From Dokdonia pacifica (GTDB taxonomy: Bacteria > Bacteroidota > Bacteroidia > Flavobacteriales > Flavobacteriaceae): 64,000 nt of DNA. The stretch covers positions 1 to 64,000 of the forward strand of contig NZ_FZNY01000009.1 of NCBI RefSeq assembly GCF_900188275.1, in the 5' to 3' direction. The position numbers and the translations under genes were made by a program. Positions 52,249 to 61,884 of the stretch are shown here, in pieces; the stretch's first letter is position 1; each line of letters starts with the position of its first letter. The notes under the pieces are model-generated. The model ran no database searches. It was given only the letters and a program-made list of their open reading frames with translations, and was not told the DNA's origin.

Positions 52249-53040
52249 ATGAATGACATTGGCTTTTATAAAATTACGCTTCCCCTGGAAACCAATATTT
52301 TTCAAAAATTAAAAGATACCACTCATTTTGAAAACGTAGGTAAAGGGAGAATAGGGAATCATTTGGTTCAGGTAAGTGACCAAGGAGTTCCAATAGTAAG
52401 AACAACTACCAAATATACTGTTCCAGCACACAACTTCTCTCCTATTCATCATAATGTAATAACACATATAAATACAGTAATTCAAAATGAGGCATTAAAC
52501 CATATTCCCTCATTAGACTTCAATAATGCATTGATTGAAGTGTATGATCATCAGTATACTAAAATGGGATATCATTCAGATCAATCACTAGATCTGAATC
52601 CTAACTCATATATCGGGCTTTTTTCTTGTTATGAGCATCCAGAGGAACTATCTGAACAAAACATTAGGAAACTTAAAATTATCAATAAAGAAACTAAAGC
52701 AGTATCTGAATTCTTATTGACTCATAATTCGGTGATATTATTTTCAGTAGCTACTAATACCAAGTTCCAACATAAGATTATACTAGAGCAAGTCAAAGGC
52801 AAAAAACCATTAGAAAAAGATAACAAATGGTTAGGAACTACTTTTAGAACTTCGAAAACATATGTTCAATTTAAAGATGATGTTCCATACTTTTCAAATG
52901 GAACCCCATTAACACTAGCAGATGAGGATCAACGACACGAGTTTTTTATCTTAAGAGGGCAAGAAAATAGAAATAACGATTTTATATATCCTGAATTAAC
53001 ATATACATTAAGTGAAGCCGATTTGATGATTCCTAAATAA
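52249..53040 (+). CDS. 2-oxoglutarate/Fe(II) oxygenase (263 aa)
   Basis: 263 residues, AlkB-like double-stranded beta-helix. Iron ligands are visible: 'MGYHSDQSLDLNPNS' gives H109-S-D111, 'TKFQHKIILE' gives H175, and 'TTFRTSKTY' gives the 2OG Arg (R200). The stretch 'LTHNSVILFSVATNTKFQHKI' corresponds to 'LYPNSAFLIPLSTNRLYTHEI' in the gene before it, so the pair are paralogues. It is shorter because the N-terminal domain is missing. Possible substrates are nucleic acid, protein or small molecule; none is shown. Confidence 0.8.
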   Translation: MNDIGFYKITLPLETNIFQKLKDTTHFENVGKGRIGNHLVQVSDQGVPIVRTTTKYTVPAHNFSPIHHNVITHINTVIQNEALNHIPSLDFNNALIEVYDHQYTKMGYHSDQSLDLNPNSYIGLFSCYEHPEELSEQNIRKLKIINKETKAVSEFLLTHNSVILFSVATNTKFQHKIILEQVKGKKPLEKDNKWLGTTFRTSKTYVQFKDDVPYFSNGTPLTLADEDQRHEFFILRGQENRNNDFIYPELTYTLSEADLMIPK

Positions 53041-53142
53041 TAGAAACAGTTATTCTTTATGCCTTTGTAACATTTTATCTGTAACACTCACTAATTATAT
53101 ACAACTGTTATGATTGCAATTATAATCGCGTAGCATATTTAT

Positions 53143-53634
53143 ATGACATTTGATATTATACAACCGGCTTATTTTGAAAATCTTAAACCTTTTGCTCCAT
53201 ATTATAAGTGGATTACTGGAATAGGTTTTTCTATACTATATATCGATTTATATGGCGCTTCAATACTACCTAAAAATAAAACAACAACTATTATTTTGAT
53301 TAGTGTTGTTCTTTTGTCTTTTATACTTTATATGTTAAACAATGCCCTTTTCACAAGGATAGGAAACATCTCTTTTGAAAATGAAAAGGTCATAATCATT
53401 AAAAATGATATTCGTTCTGAATTTTTAGTATCAGATATTAATGTTATAAAAATCTCAGGAAGAGATAGAAAACAGTATACGATAAAAGCGACACCACTGT
53501 TTGAAGAAATTATTGAATTACAACAAGATGATTTAACCCAACTCAAAAACTTTCTAACTGACCATCACATTGACTATAAACATCATTCAATCATGAACTG
53601 GTTAAAGAACTTAAGCTTTATAAAAAATAGATAG
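53143..53634 (+). CDS. Two-span membrane protein with PH-like domain
   Basis: 163 residues: spans ~22-42 and ~49-68, then a soluble tail 'ISFENEKVIIIKNDIRSEFLV', 'INVIKISGRDRKQYTIKATP' of PH-like character, similar in design to the protein at 42314 but not obviously homologous. It is preceded by 102 bases; its link to the oxygenase cluster is uncertain. Function unknown. Confidence 0.65.
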   Translation: MTFDIIQPAYFENLKPFAPYYKWITGIGFSILYIDLYGASILPKNKTTTIILISVVLLSFILYMLNNALFTRIGNISFENEKVIIIKNDIRSEFLVSDINVIKISGRDRKQYTIKATPLFEEIIELQQDDLTQLKNFLTDHHIDYKHHSIMNWLKNLSFIKNR

Positions 53635-53765
53635 TTATTTCTTTATGAACAGGTAGTTATTCAAGAGTAGTCTTTAAACAGATAAACGTATAGTGAAATT
53701 AAAGAATTGACCAATTACTCCTAGCTTTTCCTTATCTTAGAAGCCACCATTAACTCAAGCTTCTT

Positions 53766-55196
53766 ATGAAACACTTTTACCTCGCTATGTGTGCGCTCCT
53801 CATTTCTTTTGGAGTCTCTGCACAGAAACTATCAAAAAACAAAAAAGCCATCATTGCTTCTGTTGAAAAACACCAACAAGCACTTATTGAAATCTCTGAT
53901 AATATCTGGGCACTTGCCGAGACAGCTTTTGAAGAAACACAGTCTAGCAAAATCCTAGCAGATTATGCTGAGAAACAAGGATTCAAAGTAGAAAGAGGTG
54001 TCGCAGGAATGCCTACTGCTTTTGTAGCTACCTATGGTTCTGGAAGCCCTGTAATAAGTGTTTTAGGAGAATTTGATGCCTTACCTGGAATCTCGCAAAA
54101 AGCAAAACCAACCAAAGAAGCATTAAATGAAGGTGCTGCAGGACATGGCTGTGGACATAATTTATTTGGTGCGGGAAGTCTTGGTGCTGCTATTGCCATT
54201 AAAGAGCTTATTGAAGCTGGGAAAATAAAAGGAACCGTTAAATTTATGGGAACCCCATCTGAAGAAAAATTCTTCGGAAAAATATGGATGGTTCGCGAAG
54301 GGGTTTGGGACGGTGTAGATGCTAATGTTTCTTGGCACCCTTCTGCTGCTACCAAAGCCGATGTACAAAGTTCGCTAGCACTTGTTGATTTTAAAATTGA
54401 ATTTTATGGGCAAGCAGCACACGCCAGCGCCGATCCTTGGAATGGTCGCAGTGCTTCTGATGCTCTAGAAATTTATACAACAGGAATTAATTACTACAGG
54501 GAGCATGTAAAACCAACCGTACGTATGCATTATCATATCCAAGATGGTGGTCAGGTTGTAAACGTAGTTCCTGATTACGCTAGATTATGGATGCGTGTAC
54601 GCGATACCAAGAGAGAAGGAATGATGCCTGTATATGAACGTGTTCAAAAAATGGCTGAAGGAGCTGCAATTATGGCAAATGTAGATTATAAAGTTTCGCT
54701 CATTTCTGGAATTTATGAAGTGCTTGTCAATAGAACTGGTGGTGAGGCTATGCAGAGAAACCTAGAATTACTAGGCCCTATTACATATACTCCAGAAGAA
54801 GAAGCTTTTGGAAAAAAGATACAGGAAGTCACTGGAAAACCGCAAGTTGGTATGGATAGTAATATCAATCCTCTTGAAGCTACAAAAGAACATCCAGGCG
54901 GCGGAAGTACAGATGTAGGAGATGTAAGCTGGAATGTACCTAATATCAATTTAGGAGTTACTACAGCCCCTAAAGATACCCCTTGGCACTCATGGGCCGT
55001 GGTAGCCTGTGGCGGAATGTCTATAGGTCATAAAGGAATGGTATACGCAAGTAAAGCTATGGGAATGACCATGCTGGATCTTTTTGAAAACCCTGAACTT
55101 TTACAAAACGTAAAAGACGAATATAAAGAGCGCAAAGGCGATGCTGTTTATGAAGCTATTGTACCTCCAGGACCTCCACCAATCAACGGAAACTAA
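53766..55196 (+). CDS. Secreted M20-family amidohydrolase (AbgB-like)
   Basis: 476 residues with signal peptide MKHFYLAMCALLISFGVSAQ. Metal and substrate motifs of the M20 amidohydrolases: 'LGEFDALPGI', 'GHGCGHNLFGAG', 'MGTPSEEKFFGKIWM' and the lid-domain 'FYGQAAHASADPWNGRSA', with 'HPGGGSTDVGDVSW' near the end. It resembles p-aminobenzoyl-glutamate hydrolase subunit B. It cleaves N-acyl amino acids or folate breakdown products; here it is exported to the periplasm, which is less usual. Confidence 0.9.
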   Translation: MKHFYLAMCALLISFGVSAQKLSKNKKAIIASVEKHQQALIEISDNIWALAETAFEETQSSKILADYAEKQGFKVERGVAGMPTAFVATYGSGSPVISVLGEFDALPGISQKAKPTKEALNEGAAGHGCGHNLFGAGSLGAAIAIKELIEAGKIKGTVKFMGTPSEEKFFGKIWMVREGVWDGVDANVSWHPSAATKADVQSSLALVDFKIEFYGQAAHASADPWNGRSASDALEIYTTGINYYREHVKPTVRMHYHIQDGGQVVNVVPDYARLWMRVRDTKREGMMPVYERVQKMAEGAAIMANVDYKVSLISGIYEVLVNRTGGEAMQRNLELLGPITYTPEEEAFGKKIQEVTGKPQVGMDSNINPLEATKEHPGGGSTDVGDVSWNVPNINLGVTTAPKDTPWHSWAVVACGGMSIGHKGMVYASKAMGMTMLDLFENPELLQNVKDEYKERKGDAVYEAIVPPGPPPINGN

Positions 55197-55230
55197 AAAT
55201 TAAATAAACTATACTTAAATCCTATACGCA

Positions 55231-56955
55231 ATGAAAAGAAAATTATATTCTCTGGCGGCAATTATTTTGGTGTCCGCTTTCGCGAAAGCGCAAGTAACCT
55301 TTACGGATGCTACCAATCTTCTTGAAAACCAAACGCTTTCTAGTGGCGTTGCCATGGCTGTGGTTGATATGAATAATGATAGACTTGATGATATTATTAG
55401 ATTAGACAACGGTATCAATCTTCAAATAGAATACCAACAACCTGATGGAAGTTTTAATCGATTACAGATTGGAAATGTGGCAAGTCCATGGGGAATCTCT
55501 ATTGCCGATGTAGACGAAAATGGTTTTAATGATATTATTGTTGGTGGCTCCTATGATGGATTACGTCTTCTTACCGCAAATGATGATGGTACAGACTTCT
55601 CATTAACTACGCTTGGAGGTCCAGCTATTTTTGTGCAAAACACCAATTTTGCAGATATTAATAACGATGGGGCTATTGATTATTTTGCATGTCATGATGA
55701 TGGTATTTCTTCTCCCTATGAAAATGATGGAAGTGGCGATTTTACCTATAATCTTGATTTGATTAATGCAGTAACCGCAGGTGATTCTGACAATTCAGGA
55801 AATTATGGTTCTATATGGACAGATTATGATAATGATGGCGATTTAGATGTATTTATTTCTAAATGTAGATTACAAGCAGCAGGAAATCCTGATGACCCAC
55901 GTCGTTTAAATTTATTATATCAAAATGATGGATCAAACAACTTTACAGAAGTTGCTGAAGAAGCTGGTTTACGTCCTAGAAGACAAACGTGGTCTACAAA
56001 TTTTGAAGATATTGATAATGATGGTGATCTTGATGCAGTGATGGTTAATCATGGTCTGAGTAGTCAGATTTATGAAAATAATGGAGATGGTACCTTTACA
56101 GATATTACAGCAAGTTCTGGTGTATCTGCTCAGCTTAGCGCATTAGGACTTGGTATTCAAGTGATGATGGAAGACTTTAACAATGATACATTTATTGATA
56201 TATTCTTAACCTCTACAGATCAAAATCATCTCCTACTATTAAATGACGGAGACAAAACCTTTACGTCAGTTTCTAATGCATTTTCAGACAGTAATGACGA
56301 GATTCAAAGTGCCGCTGTGGGTGATCTTAATAACGATGGATTTATAGATGTAGTTACTGGGTATGCTAGTGGTTTCAATAACCCATCTAATACGGATGAT
56401 CAACTCTTTCTAAACGACGGAAATGATAATAACTGGATTAAAATAGCATTACAAGGTGATGAAAGTAATAGTAACGGAATTGGAGCCCGTATAGAAATAG
56501 AAGGAAGTTGGGGATCACAAATACGTGAAGTACGTGCTGGTGAAAGCTACGGAACTCAAAACTCATTGATTACACACTTTGGATTGGGTGCTGCTACAGA
56601 TATTGAAACAATTACGATAACATGGCCATCTGGAATAGAAGATATTATTGAAGATATAGATAGCAATATCACGATTACTATTGCAGAAGGAGAAGGTCTA
56701 TTAGGACTTGAAGATGTTGTGAATACTTCAGGTGTTTCCAGTATCTTCCCAAATCCAGCTACAACACAAATTAACTTTACAACCACTTCTGAGATACAAG
56801 AAAATACAATTTATGTATATGACTTATTAGGAAGACAAGTGATTGCACAATCCATGCAAACCGTAGGTACACAAACAATAAATGTATCTAGTCTAAATTC
56901 AGGTGTATACTTTGTTTCTATTGGGAATTCGGTTCAAAAATTTATTAAAAAATAA
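55231..56955 (+). CDS. Secreted FG-GAP/VCBS-repeat protein with UnbV domain and T9SS tail
   Basis: 574 residues. Signal peptide 'MKRKLYSLAAIILVSAFAKA' ending at the cleavage site; the palindrome core at 55275-55290 encodes AFAKA exactly here. Then repeats of FG-GAP/VCBS type with calcium-loop-like motifs ('DYDNDGDLDVFIS', 'DLNNDGFIDVV', 'DIDNDGDLDAVM'). An ASPIC/UnbV region (~400-480) and a C-terminal type IX sorting domain ('SIFPNPATTQINF', 'VYDLLGRQVIAQ', 'GVYFVSI') follow. A secreted, Ca-binding propeller protein. The gene after it starts on the next base. Confidence 0.9.
   Translation: MKRKLYSLAAIILVSAFAKAQVTFTDATNLLENQTLSSGVAMAVVDMNNDRLDDIIRLDNGINLQIEYQQPDGSFNRLQIGNVASPWGISIADVDENGFNDIIVGGSYDGLRLLTANDDGTDFSLTTLGGPAIFVQNTNFADINNDGAIDYFACHDDGISSPYENDGSGDFTYNLDLINAVTAGDSDNSGNYGSIWTDYDNDGDLDVFISKCRLQAAGNPDDPRRLNLLYQNDGSNNFTEVAEEAGLRPRRQTWSTNFEDIDNDGDLDAVMVNHGLSSQIYENNGDGTFTDITASSGVSAQLSALGLGIQVMMEDFNNDTFIDIFLTSTDQNHLLLLNDGDKTFTSVSNAFSDSNDEIQSAAVGDLNNDGFIDVVTGYASGFNNPSNTDDQLFLNDGNDNNWIKIALQGDESNSNGIGARIEIEGSWGSQIREVRAGESYGTQNSLITHFGLGAATDIETITITWPSGIEDIIEDIDSNITITIAEGEGLLGLEDVVNTSGVSSIFPNPATTQINFTTTSEIQENTIYVYDLLGRQVIAQSMQTVGTQTINVSSLNSGVYFVSIGNSVQKFIKK
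55275..55290. repeat. CGCTTTCGCGAAAGCG palindrome at a signal-peptide cleavage site
   Basis: Perfect 16-mer read as Ala-Phe-Ala-Lys-Ala, with Gln-Val following. The Ala-x-Ala pattern provides the signal peptidase site. Confidence 0.95.
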
Positions 56956-57423
56956 ATGAATAAAATATATCTTTTCATCTTGCTCATAAGCTGTACAGTT
57001 ACAACTTATGGGCAAGAAAAAAATAGTGCTATGAAATTTTCTATTGATCACTATGCCATTAACGTTACTGATTTACAACGCAGTGTAGATTATTACCAAT
57101 CTGTATTTGGAATTAAAGAGATTTATAACGGTACACAACTAGACCATATCAAATGGTTTCGATTAGGAGATCAACAAGAACTTCATATTATAAGTGTAGA
57201 AGAGCTTAACTTACAAATCCCTAAAGGTGTACATCTAGCATTAACCACAGCTAACTTATCTATTTTTATTAATCATTTAAATGCCTTAGATATTCCATAC
57301 TATGATTGGCCAGGTAAAAAAGGAGCTGTCTCTATTCGACCGGATACTATAGAGCAAATATATATTCAGGATCCAGATGGGTATTGGATTGAGATTAATG
57401 ATGGGGAAAAACGTTTTAAATAA
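56956..57423 (+). CDS. Secreted VOC (glyoxalase-like) protein
   Basis: 155 residues with signal peptide (MNKIYLFILLISCTVTTYG, Q). The VOC domain has 'DHYAINVTDLQRSVDYYQSV', 'QEIHIISV'-like strand ('QELHIISVEE'), 'GVHLALTTANLSIFI' and 'YIQDPDGYWIEIND'. The metal residues His/Glu of glyoxalase type are suggested. The start codon begins right after the stop of the FG-GAP gene, so they form one transcript. Exported VOC proteins of this type are uncharacterised. Confidence 0.88.
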   Translation: MNKIYLFILLISCTVTTYGQEKNSAMKFSIDHYAINVTDLQRSVDYYQSVFGIKEIYNGTQLDHIKWFRLGDQQELHIISVEELNLQIPKGVHLALTTANLSIFINHLNALDIPYYDWPGKKGAVSIRPDTIEQIYIQDPDGYWIEINDGEKRFK

Positions 57424-57429
57424 TATTTT

Positions 57430-57930
57430 ATGTCACAACAACAAGCTGGAGCCAATTATAATGCTTTTATAAAAACAATTACTATTATCCATATAGCCTT
57501 GATGGCTGGTCTTGCCATGACTACTATTATAATAAGCGGTATAGGTACTGAAGAGTTAGGAACATTCTCATTTACACAACAACCTAAAGAACTCCTTATC
57601 CCAGTAGGATTTATAGCAGCTATTATTTTAGGTCAATTCTTAAGTAAATCAATGCTCAACAAACTAGACAGTAAAGATACACTACAAAAAAAACTTGGCG
57701 TAAATCAAACGAGTCATCTCATAAAAGTAGCTCCTCTTGAAGCGATTGGTTTTTTATGTGTATTTACATATTCCGAGACTAACAATAGCTTCTTTTTAGC
57801 AATTTTAGCATTAGTATTTTTACTATTTATTTCTCTATTCCCTACCAAAGGAAAGATTGAGAATGCCATTCCTACAAGCACTGAGGATCAACCGTATTTA
57901 CGTAATCCTGAAAAGCCATTTAACTCTTAA
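57430..57930 (+). CDS. Multi-span membrane protein, 166 aa
   Basis: 166 residues with four hydrophobic stretches (~17-36 'IHIALMAGLAMTTIIISGI', ~54-70 'LLIPVGFIAAIILGQF', ~95-116 and ~120-137). No named family was recognised. It lies seven bases after the VOC gene on the same strand. Its stop lies in the stem of a terminator shared with the next, convergent gene. Confidence 0.7.
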   Translation: MSQQQAGANYNAFIKTITIIHIALMAGLAMTTIIISGIGTEELGTFSFTQQPKELLIPVGFIAAIILGQFLSKSMLNKLDSKDTLQKKLGVNQTSHLIKVAPLEAIGFLCVFTYSETNNSFFLAILALVFLLFISLFPTKGKIENAIPTSTEDQPYLRNPEKPFNS

Positions 57931-57948
57931 AACTGTTAAGGGTTTTCT
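57922..57948. terminator. Terminator carrying both stop codons of a convergent pair
   Basis: AACTCTTAA, AACTG loop, TTAAGGGTT, then TTTTC on the plus strand. The TAA of the 57430 gene is in the left arm and the TAA of the 57936 gene is in the right arm. Confidence 0.75.
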
Positions 57949-58337
57949 ATTTTTAAACGTATTTTTTTAAGATAAGTTAGATAGAATAGTAGCTGTAATA
58001 TGAGGTTGGGTATAATAATTAACGCTCCCATTTTAGCATCTAACTCTGGAAAATAGAGATTGAAAAAAAGATATATACTTGTAGCTATACCTGTAGGCAA
58101 GAAAAATAAAACACGCTCTGTCTGAATACTAAAATTCCATCTTTTTATGGCTACAAATAAAAATGGAATATAAGAAAGGATCCAGAACATCATATAGAAG
58201 ATACCTATCACATTGATAAGACATCCGTCGCCAGAACATTTCTTTGATGCAATAATAAAAGGAATTGCATTTAATACAAGTACTAACGTATATATTTTGA
58301 CATTATAGAATTTCAAACGACAACTAGTTTGACTCAA
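57936..58337 (-). CDS. Four-span membrane protein, 133 aa
   Basis: 133 residues, with hydrophobic spans at ~14-30, ~44-65, ~77-93 and ~102-123 and two Cys in a polar loop ('KKCSGDGCLINV'). A small integral membrane protein with no recognised family. It converges with the 57430 gene. Confidence 0.65.
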   Translation of the reverse strand: MSQTSCRLKFYNVKIYTLVLVLNAIPFIIASKKCSGDGCLINVIGIFYMMFWILSYIPFLFVAIKRWNFSIQTERVLFFLPTGIATSIYLFFNLYFPELDAKMGALIIIPNLILQLLFYLTYLKKIRLKIENP

Positions 58338-58397
58338 GATACGATGAACTCTTCATTAAATTAATTTACTTAGTACATTCAACAGATAACAACTAGT

Positions 58398-60149
58398 TTA
58401 TTTAATAATTACTTTTAAAGATTCAATGCTATTTTGAGTTTCAACTTTAAGGATATAGAATCCTGAAGATACATCGTGCACTTGAAGTTGTCCCGTATCT
58501 CCGTGTATTGAAGAGCTTACTACCTCTTTCCCTGTGGTATCGTATAAAGTAAGATCTCCTTCTATTGGATTTTTACTTTTAAAGAATAAAATACCATTAG
58601 CATCTACTGGATTAGGAAATACATTAAAATCATTAGTAATGGTAGTTTCTGCTACACTTAATAGTTCTTCACCTTCTATGATTGTCAAAGAAGCATTAGC
58701 CTCTATATTTTCATAATAATCTACTTGTCCACTTAACCAAGTAACTTCTATAAAATCTATAGTCGTTGCGTCACCAAGTCCAAAAAACTCATACGCGCTA
58801 TTCTGTCCTAAATACCCTTCCCCACAAAGTGTGTAATGATATTGTTCTTCTCCATTTACGCCTATTCGAATCCAAGAACCTATTCCCATACGATTGCTCT
58901 CTGTTCCTTCCAATTTAACTTTTATCCAGTTATTATCTTGAGGAGTTTCATTTTTCCATAGATAAATTTCTTCAAAACCATTATTCATAACAATAATTTC
59001 TGGATATCCATCATTATCTACATCTCCCAATGCGTTTGAATAACTACTTCCATCATCTCCTACAAATCCAGCCGTATCTGGGATTAAGAATGTATCATCT
59101 CCTTGATTTTCATAAAAGGCAGCTTCTAGAAATTCACTCTGGTCACTTATATTTCCACTTACATATAAATCATGATCTGTATCATTATCTGCATCTAAAA
59201 ATACAGCACCCCATCCTATACTATCAAATCGAGTCCCGTTTTCTTCGGCAACATTAGTAAAAGTACCATCGCCATTATTACGTAAAAAAGCATTTCCAAC
59301 AACCCCTGTATCATCTTCAGGAGGGTAAAAATTAGTTACATAAATATCCAACCAACCATCATTATTATAATCATCTATGGTTGTAGACATAGCACCCATA
59401 TAAAGATCTGCACCTGTAGCTTCTCCTACACTTTCAAAAGTACCATCGCCATTATTACGATATAATAAATTGGGAGTAAAAAATTTATCATTAGCTATAT
59501 ATATATCTTGATAACCATCTTTATCATAATCAAAAAAGGCACTGCAAAATGATAAGAAACCTGTAAGGTCTAACCCAGCTTCTTCAGTTACATCTGTAAA
59601 GGTACCATCACCATTATTTTTATAAAGCAAGTTATAATCTATTTGATTAGGGTCTCTTATACTTAAAAACACATCTAAGAAACTATCATTATTATAATCT
59701 CCCCAAGACGCTCCAAAAAAGTCATACACAGTTCCTGGAATACCACTTTCTTCACTTACCTCTACATATACACCATCACCATCATTACGATACAAACGGC
59801 ATTTACTTTGATCACTCGCAGAGAAAAAATCTGCATCGCCATCATTATCATAATCTACCCAAATAACTTGTTTTGCTTGTTCTCCACTATTAGAGATTCC
59901 CAAATCATCTGCTACAAAATAACCACCTTCATTTTTTAAAAAGATATGATCGCCTCCATTTGCTGCTGCTAATGTGATATCATCTAAACCATCATCGTTA
60001 TAATCATAAAAAGAAATACCTGCTCCCAGAATATATCCTTCAAATTGAATATCTGCTCCCAATGATGAGGATTGGTTTTCAAAATAAACCTGTGCGTATG
60101 AATTATAACAGCAGATTATGCCGATAAAAAAGAGTAATTGTTTCCCCAT
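58398..60149 (-). CDS. Secreted FG-GAP/VCBS-repeat protein with UnbV domain and T9SS tail (second copy)
   Basis: 583 residues with signal peptide (MGKQLLFFIGIICCYNSYAQ). Many Ca-loop repeats ('DYNDDGLDDITLA', 'DYDNDGDADFF', 'NNGDGTFTDV'), then an ASPIC/UnbV stretch ('GIGSWIRIGVNGEEQ', 'QNSAYEFFGLGDAT') and a type IX sorting tail ('DFNVFPNPVDANGIL', 'LTLYDTTGKEVVSSS', 'GFYILKVET'). It has the same architecture as the product of the gene at 55231 but diverged sequence and opposite strand. A secreted, probably cell-surface protein. Confidence 0.9.
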   Translation of the reverse strand: MGKQLLFFIGIICCYNSYAQVYFENQSSSLGADIQFEGYILGAGISFYDYNDDGLDDITLAAANGGDHIFLKNEGGYFVADDLGISNSGEQAKQVIWVDYDNDGDADFFSASDQSKCRLYRNDGDGVYVEVSEESGIPGTVYDFFGASWGDYNNDSFLDVFLSIRDPNQIDYNLLYKNNGDGTFTDVTEEAGLDLTGFLSFCSAFFDYDKDGYQDIYIANDKFFTPNLLYRNNGDGTFESVGEATGADLYMGAMSTTIDDYNNDGWLDIYVTNFYPPEDDTGVVGNAFLRNNGDGTFTNVAEENGTRFDSIGWGAVFLDADNDTDHDLYVSGNISDQSEFLEAAFYENQGDDTFLIPDTAGFVGDDGSSYSNALGDVDNDGYPEIIVMNNGFEEIYLWKNETPQDNNWIKVKLEGTESNRMGIGSWIRIGVNGEEQYHYTLCGEGYLGQNSAYEFFGLGDATTIDFIEVTWLSGQVDYYENIEANASLTIIEGEELLSVAETTITNDFNVFPNPVDANGILFFKSKNPIEGDLTLYDTTGKEVVSSSIHGDTGQLQVHDVSSGFYILKVETQNSIESLKVIIK

Positions 60150-60246
60150 ATCTCGATTTTTAGATCAGGTAATTTACTAAATTATCCTTAGATCAAGAAT
60201 ATGCATGCTTATAAAAACTTAGATTCAATGCTATCTAAGCAGTCTT

Positions 60247-61884
60247 TCAGGCCATTAGGTCAATTTGCTTAAGATTTTCTATACGATTACGTTGTAAGAA
60301 ATCATCGATGGTTTCAAAGTGTTCTATCACTCGTTTTTCTTTAAACTCAAATACTTTCTTAGAAAGCCCTTGTAAGAAGTCTCGATCATGCGACACAAGA
60401 ATTAAAGTACCATCAAAATTCTGTAATGCTTCTTTGAGGACATCTTTAGATTTGATATCTAAATGATTTGTAGGCTCATCCAGAATCAAAAGATTTACAG
60501 GTTCTAGTAATAATTTTACCATAGCAAGTCGTGTCTTTTCTCCTCCAGATAGGACACTTACTTTCTTATCTATATCATCACCTGCAAACATAAAACGCCC
60601 TAAAATATTTTTGATTTGCGTGCGTACATCTCCTTTTGCTACTTCATCTACAGTTTGAAAAACAGTAAGTTCTGAATCGAGCAAGGCTGCTTGATTCTGA
60701 GCAAAGTATCCTACTTTCACATTATGTCCTAGTTCGCAATGACCTTCATAATCTATTTCTCCCATAATGGCTTTTATCATGGTAGATTTTCCTTCTCCAT
60801 TTCGACCGACGAAGGATACTTTTTCGCCTCGAGCGATAGACATATTAGCATCTTTAAAAACTACATGATCCTCATACATTTTTGTTAGCTCCTCAACTTT
60901 TACAGGATAATCTCCCGAACGCATTGCGGGTGGAAACCTCAATTTTAAAGAAGAAGTATCGATCTCATCAATCTCAATGATTTGTAATTTTTCTAGCATA
61001 CGCTCTCTAGAGGACACTTGATTGGTTTTAGAATATGTTCCTTTAAAACGCTCTATAAATGCTCTATTATCTGCAATAAATTTTTGTTGCTCTTGATATG
61101 CTTTTATCTGATGTGCCCGACGATCTGCGCGTAATTCTAAGTAATGAGAATAATTTGCCTTGTAATCATAAATACGTCCCATCGTCACTTCTATAGTACG
61201 GTTGGTAATATTGTCTATAAATGTTTTATCATGAGAGATCACGATCACTGCTTTTGCTTTATTTAATAAGAAATCTTCCAACCAAATAACAGATTCGATA
61301 TCTACGTGGTTGGTAGGCTCATCCAGCAAAATAAGATCTGGTTTTTGAAGTAAGATTTTAGCCAGTTCTATACGCATGCGCCATCCGCCACTAAACTCAC
61401 TCGTAGGTCTCTTAAAATCGGTTCTCTTAAAACCTAAACCACGAAGCGCTTTTTCTACTTCCTCCTCATAATTGGTATCTTCTATCGCATAAAACTTCTC
61501 GCCAAGATCTGATACCTTGGTAATGATATCCATATACGCATCAGATTCATAATCGGTTCGGGTTTCCAGTTCTTTATTAAGACGATCCATCTCATCACGC
61601 ATCTCAAAAATATGCGCAAAAGCCTTAGATGCCTCTTCCATAACGGTACAATCATCTTCTGTCAATAAATGCTGAGGCAAATAAGCAATAACAGCATCTT
61701 TGGGAGTTCGTACATTTCCACGTGTTGGTTTTTGAACCCCAGCAATAATTTTCATCATGGTAGATTTCCCTGCACCATTCTTACCCATTAAGGCAATTTT
61801 ATCTTGCTCATTAATAGAAAAGGATACCTCACTAAACAAGGTATCTCCACTAAACTCTACGGCTAAATTATCTACTGCAATCAT
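60247..61884 (-). CDS. ABC-F family ATPase
   Basis: 545 residues: two ABC domains with Walker A 'GKNGAGKSTM' and 'GRNGEGKSTM', signatures 'SGGWRM' and 'SGGEKTR', Walker B/D-loops 'LLDEPTNHVDIES' and 'LILDEPTNHLDIKS', and a charged ~60-residue linker. No membrane part, so it is a ribosome-associated ABC-F (EttA/Uup/YbiT type) rather than an importer or exporter. It helps translating ribosomes; resistance is possible for some subfamilies but not indicated. Confidence 0.93.
   Translation of the reverse strand: MIAVDNLAVEFSGDTLFSEVSFSINEQDKIALMGKNGAGKSTMMKIIAGVQKPTRGNVRTPKDAVIAYLPQHLLTEDDCTVMEEASKAFAHIFEMRDEMDRLNKELETRTDYESDAYMDIITKVSDLGEKFYAIEDTNYEEEVEKALRGLGFKRTDFKRPTSEFSGGWRMRIELAKILLQKPDLILLDEPTNHVDIESVIWLEDFLLNKAKAVIVISHDKTFIDNITNRTIEVTMGRIYDYKANYSHYLELRADRRAHQIKAYQEQQKFIADNRAFIERFKGTYSKTNQVSSRERMLEKLQIIEIDEIDTSSLKLRFPPAMRSGDYPVKVEELTKMYEDHVVFKDANMSIARGEKVSFVGRNGEGKSTMIKAIMGEIDYEGHCELGHNVKVGYFAQNQAALLDSELTVFQTVDEVAKGDVRTQIKNILGRFMFAGDDIDKKVSVLSGGEKTRLAMVKLLLEPVNLLILDEPTNHLDIKSKDVLKEALQNFDGTLILVSHDRDFLQGLSKKVFEFKEKRVIEHFETIDDFLQRNRIENLKQIDLMA

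Noticed and set aside
50319-53040. The TfoX-like / oxygenase cluster as a phage-defence island or prophage
   Set aside because: No nuclease, helicase, integrase or phage structural gene is near; the only recognisable enzymes are oxygenases.
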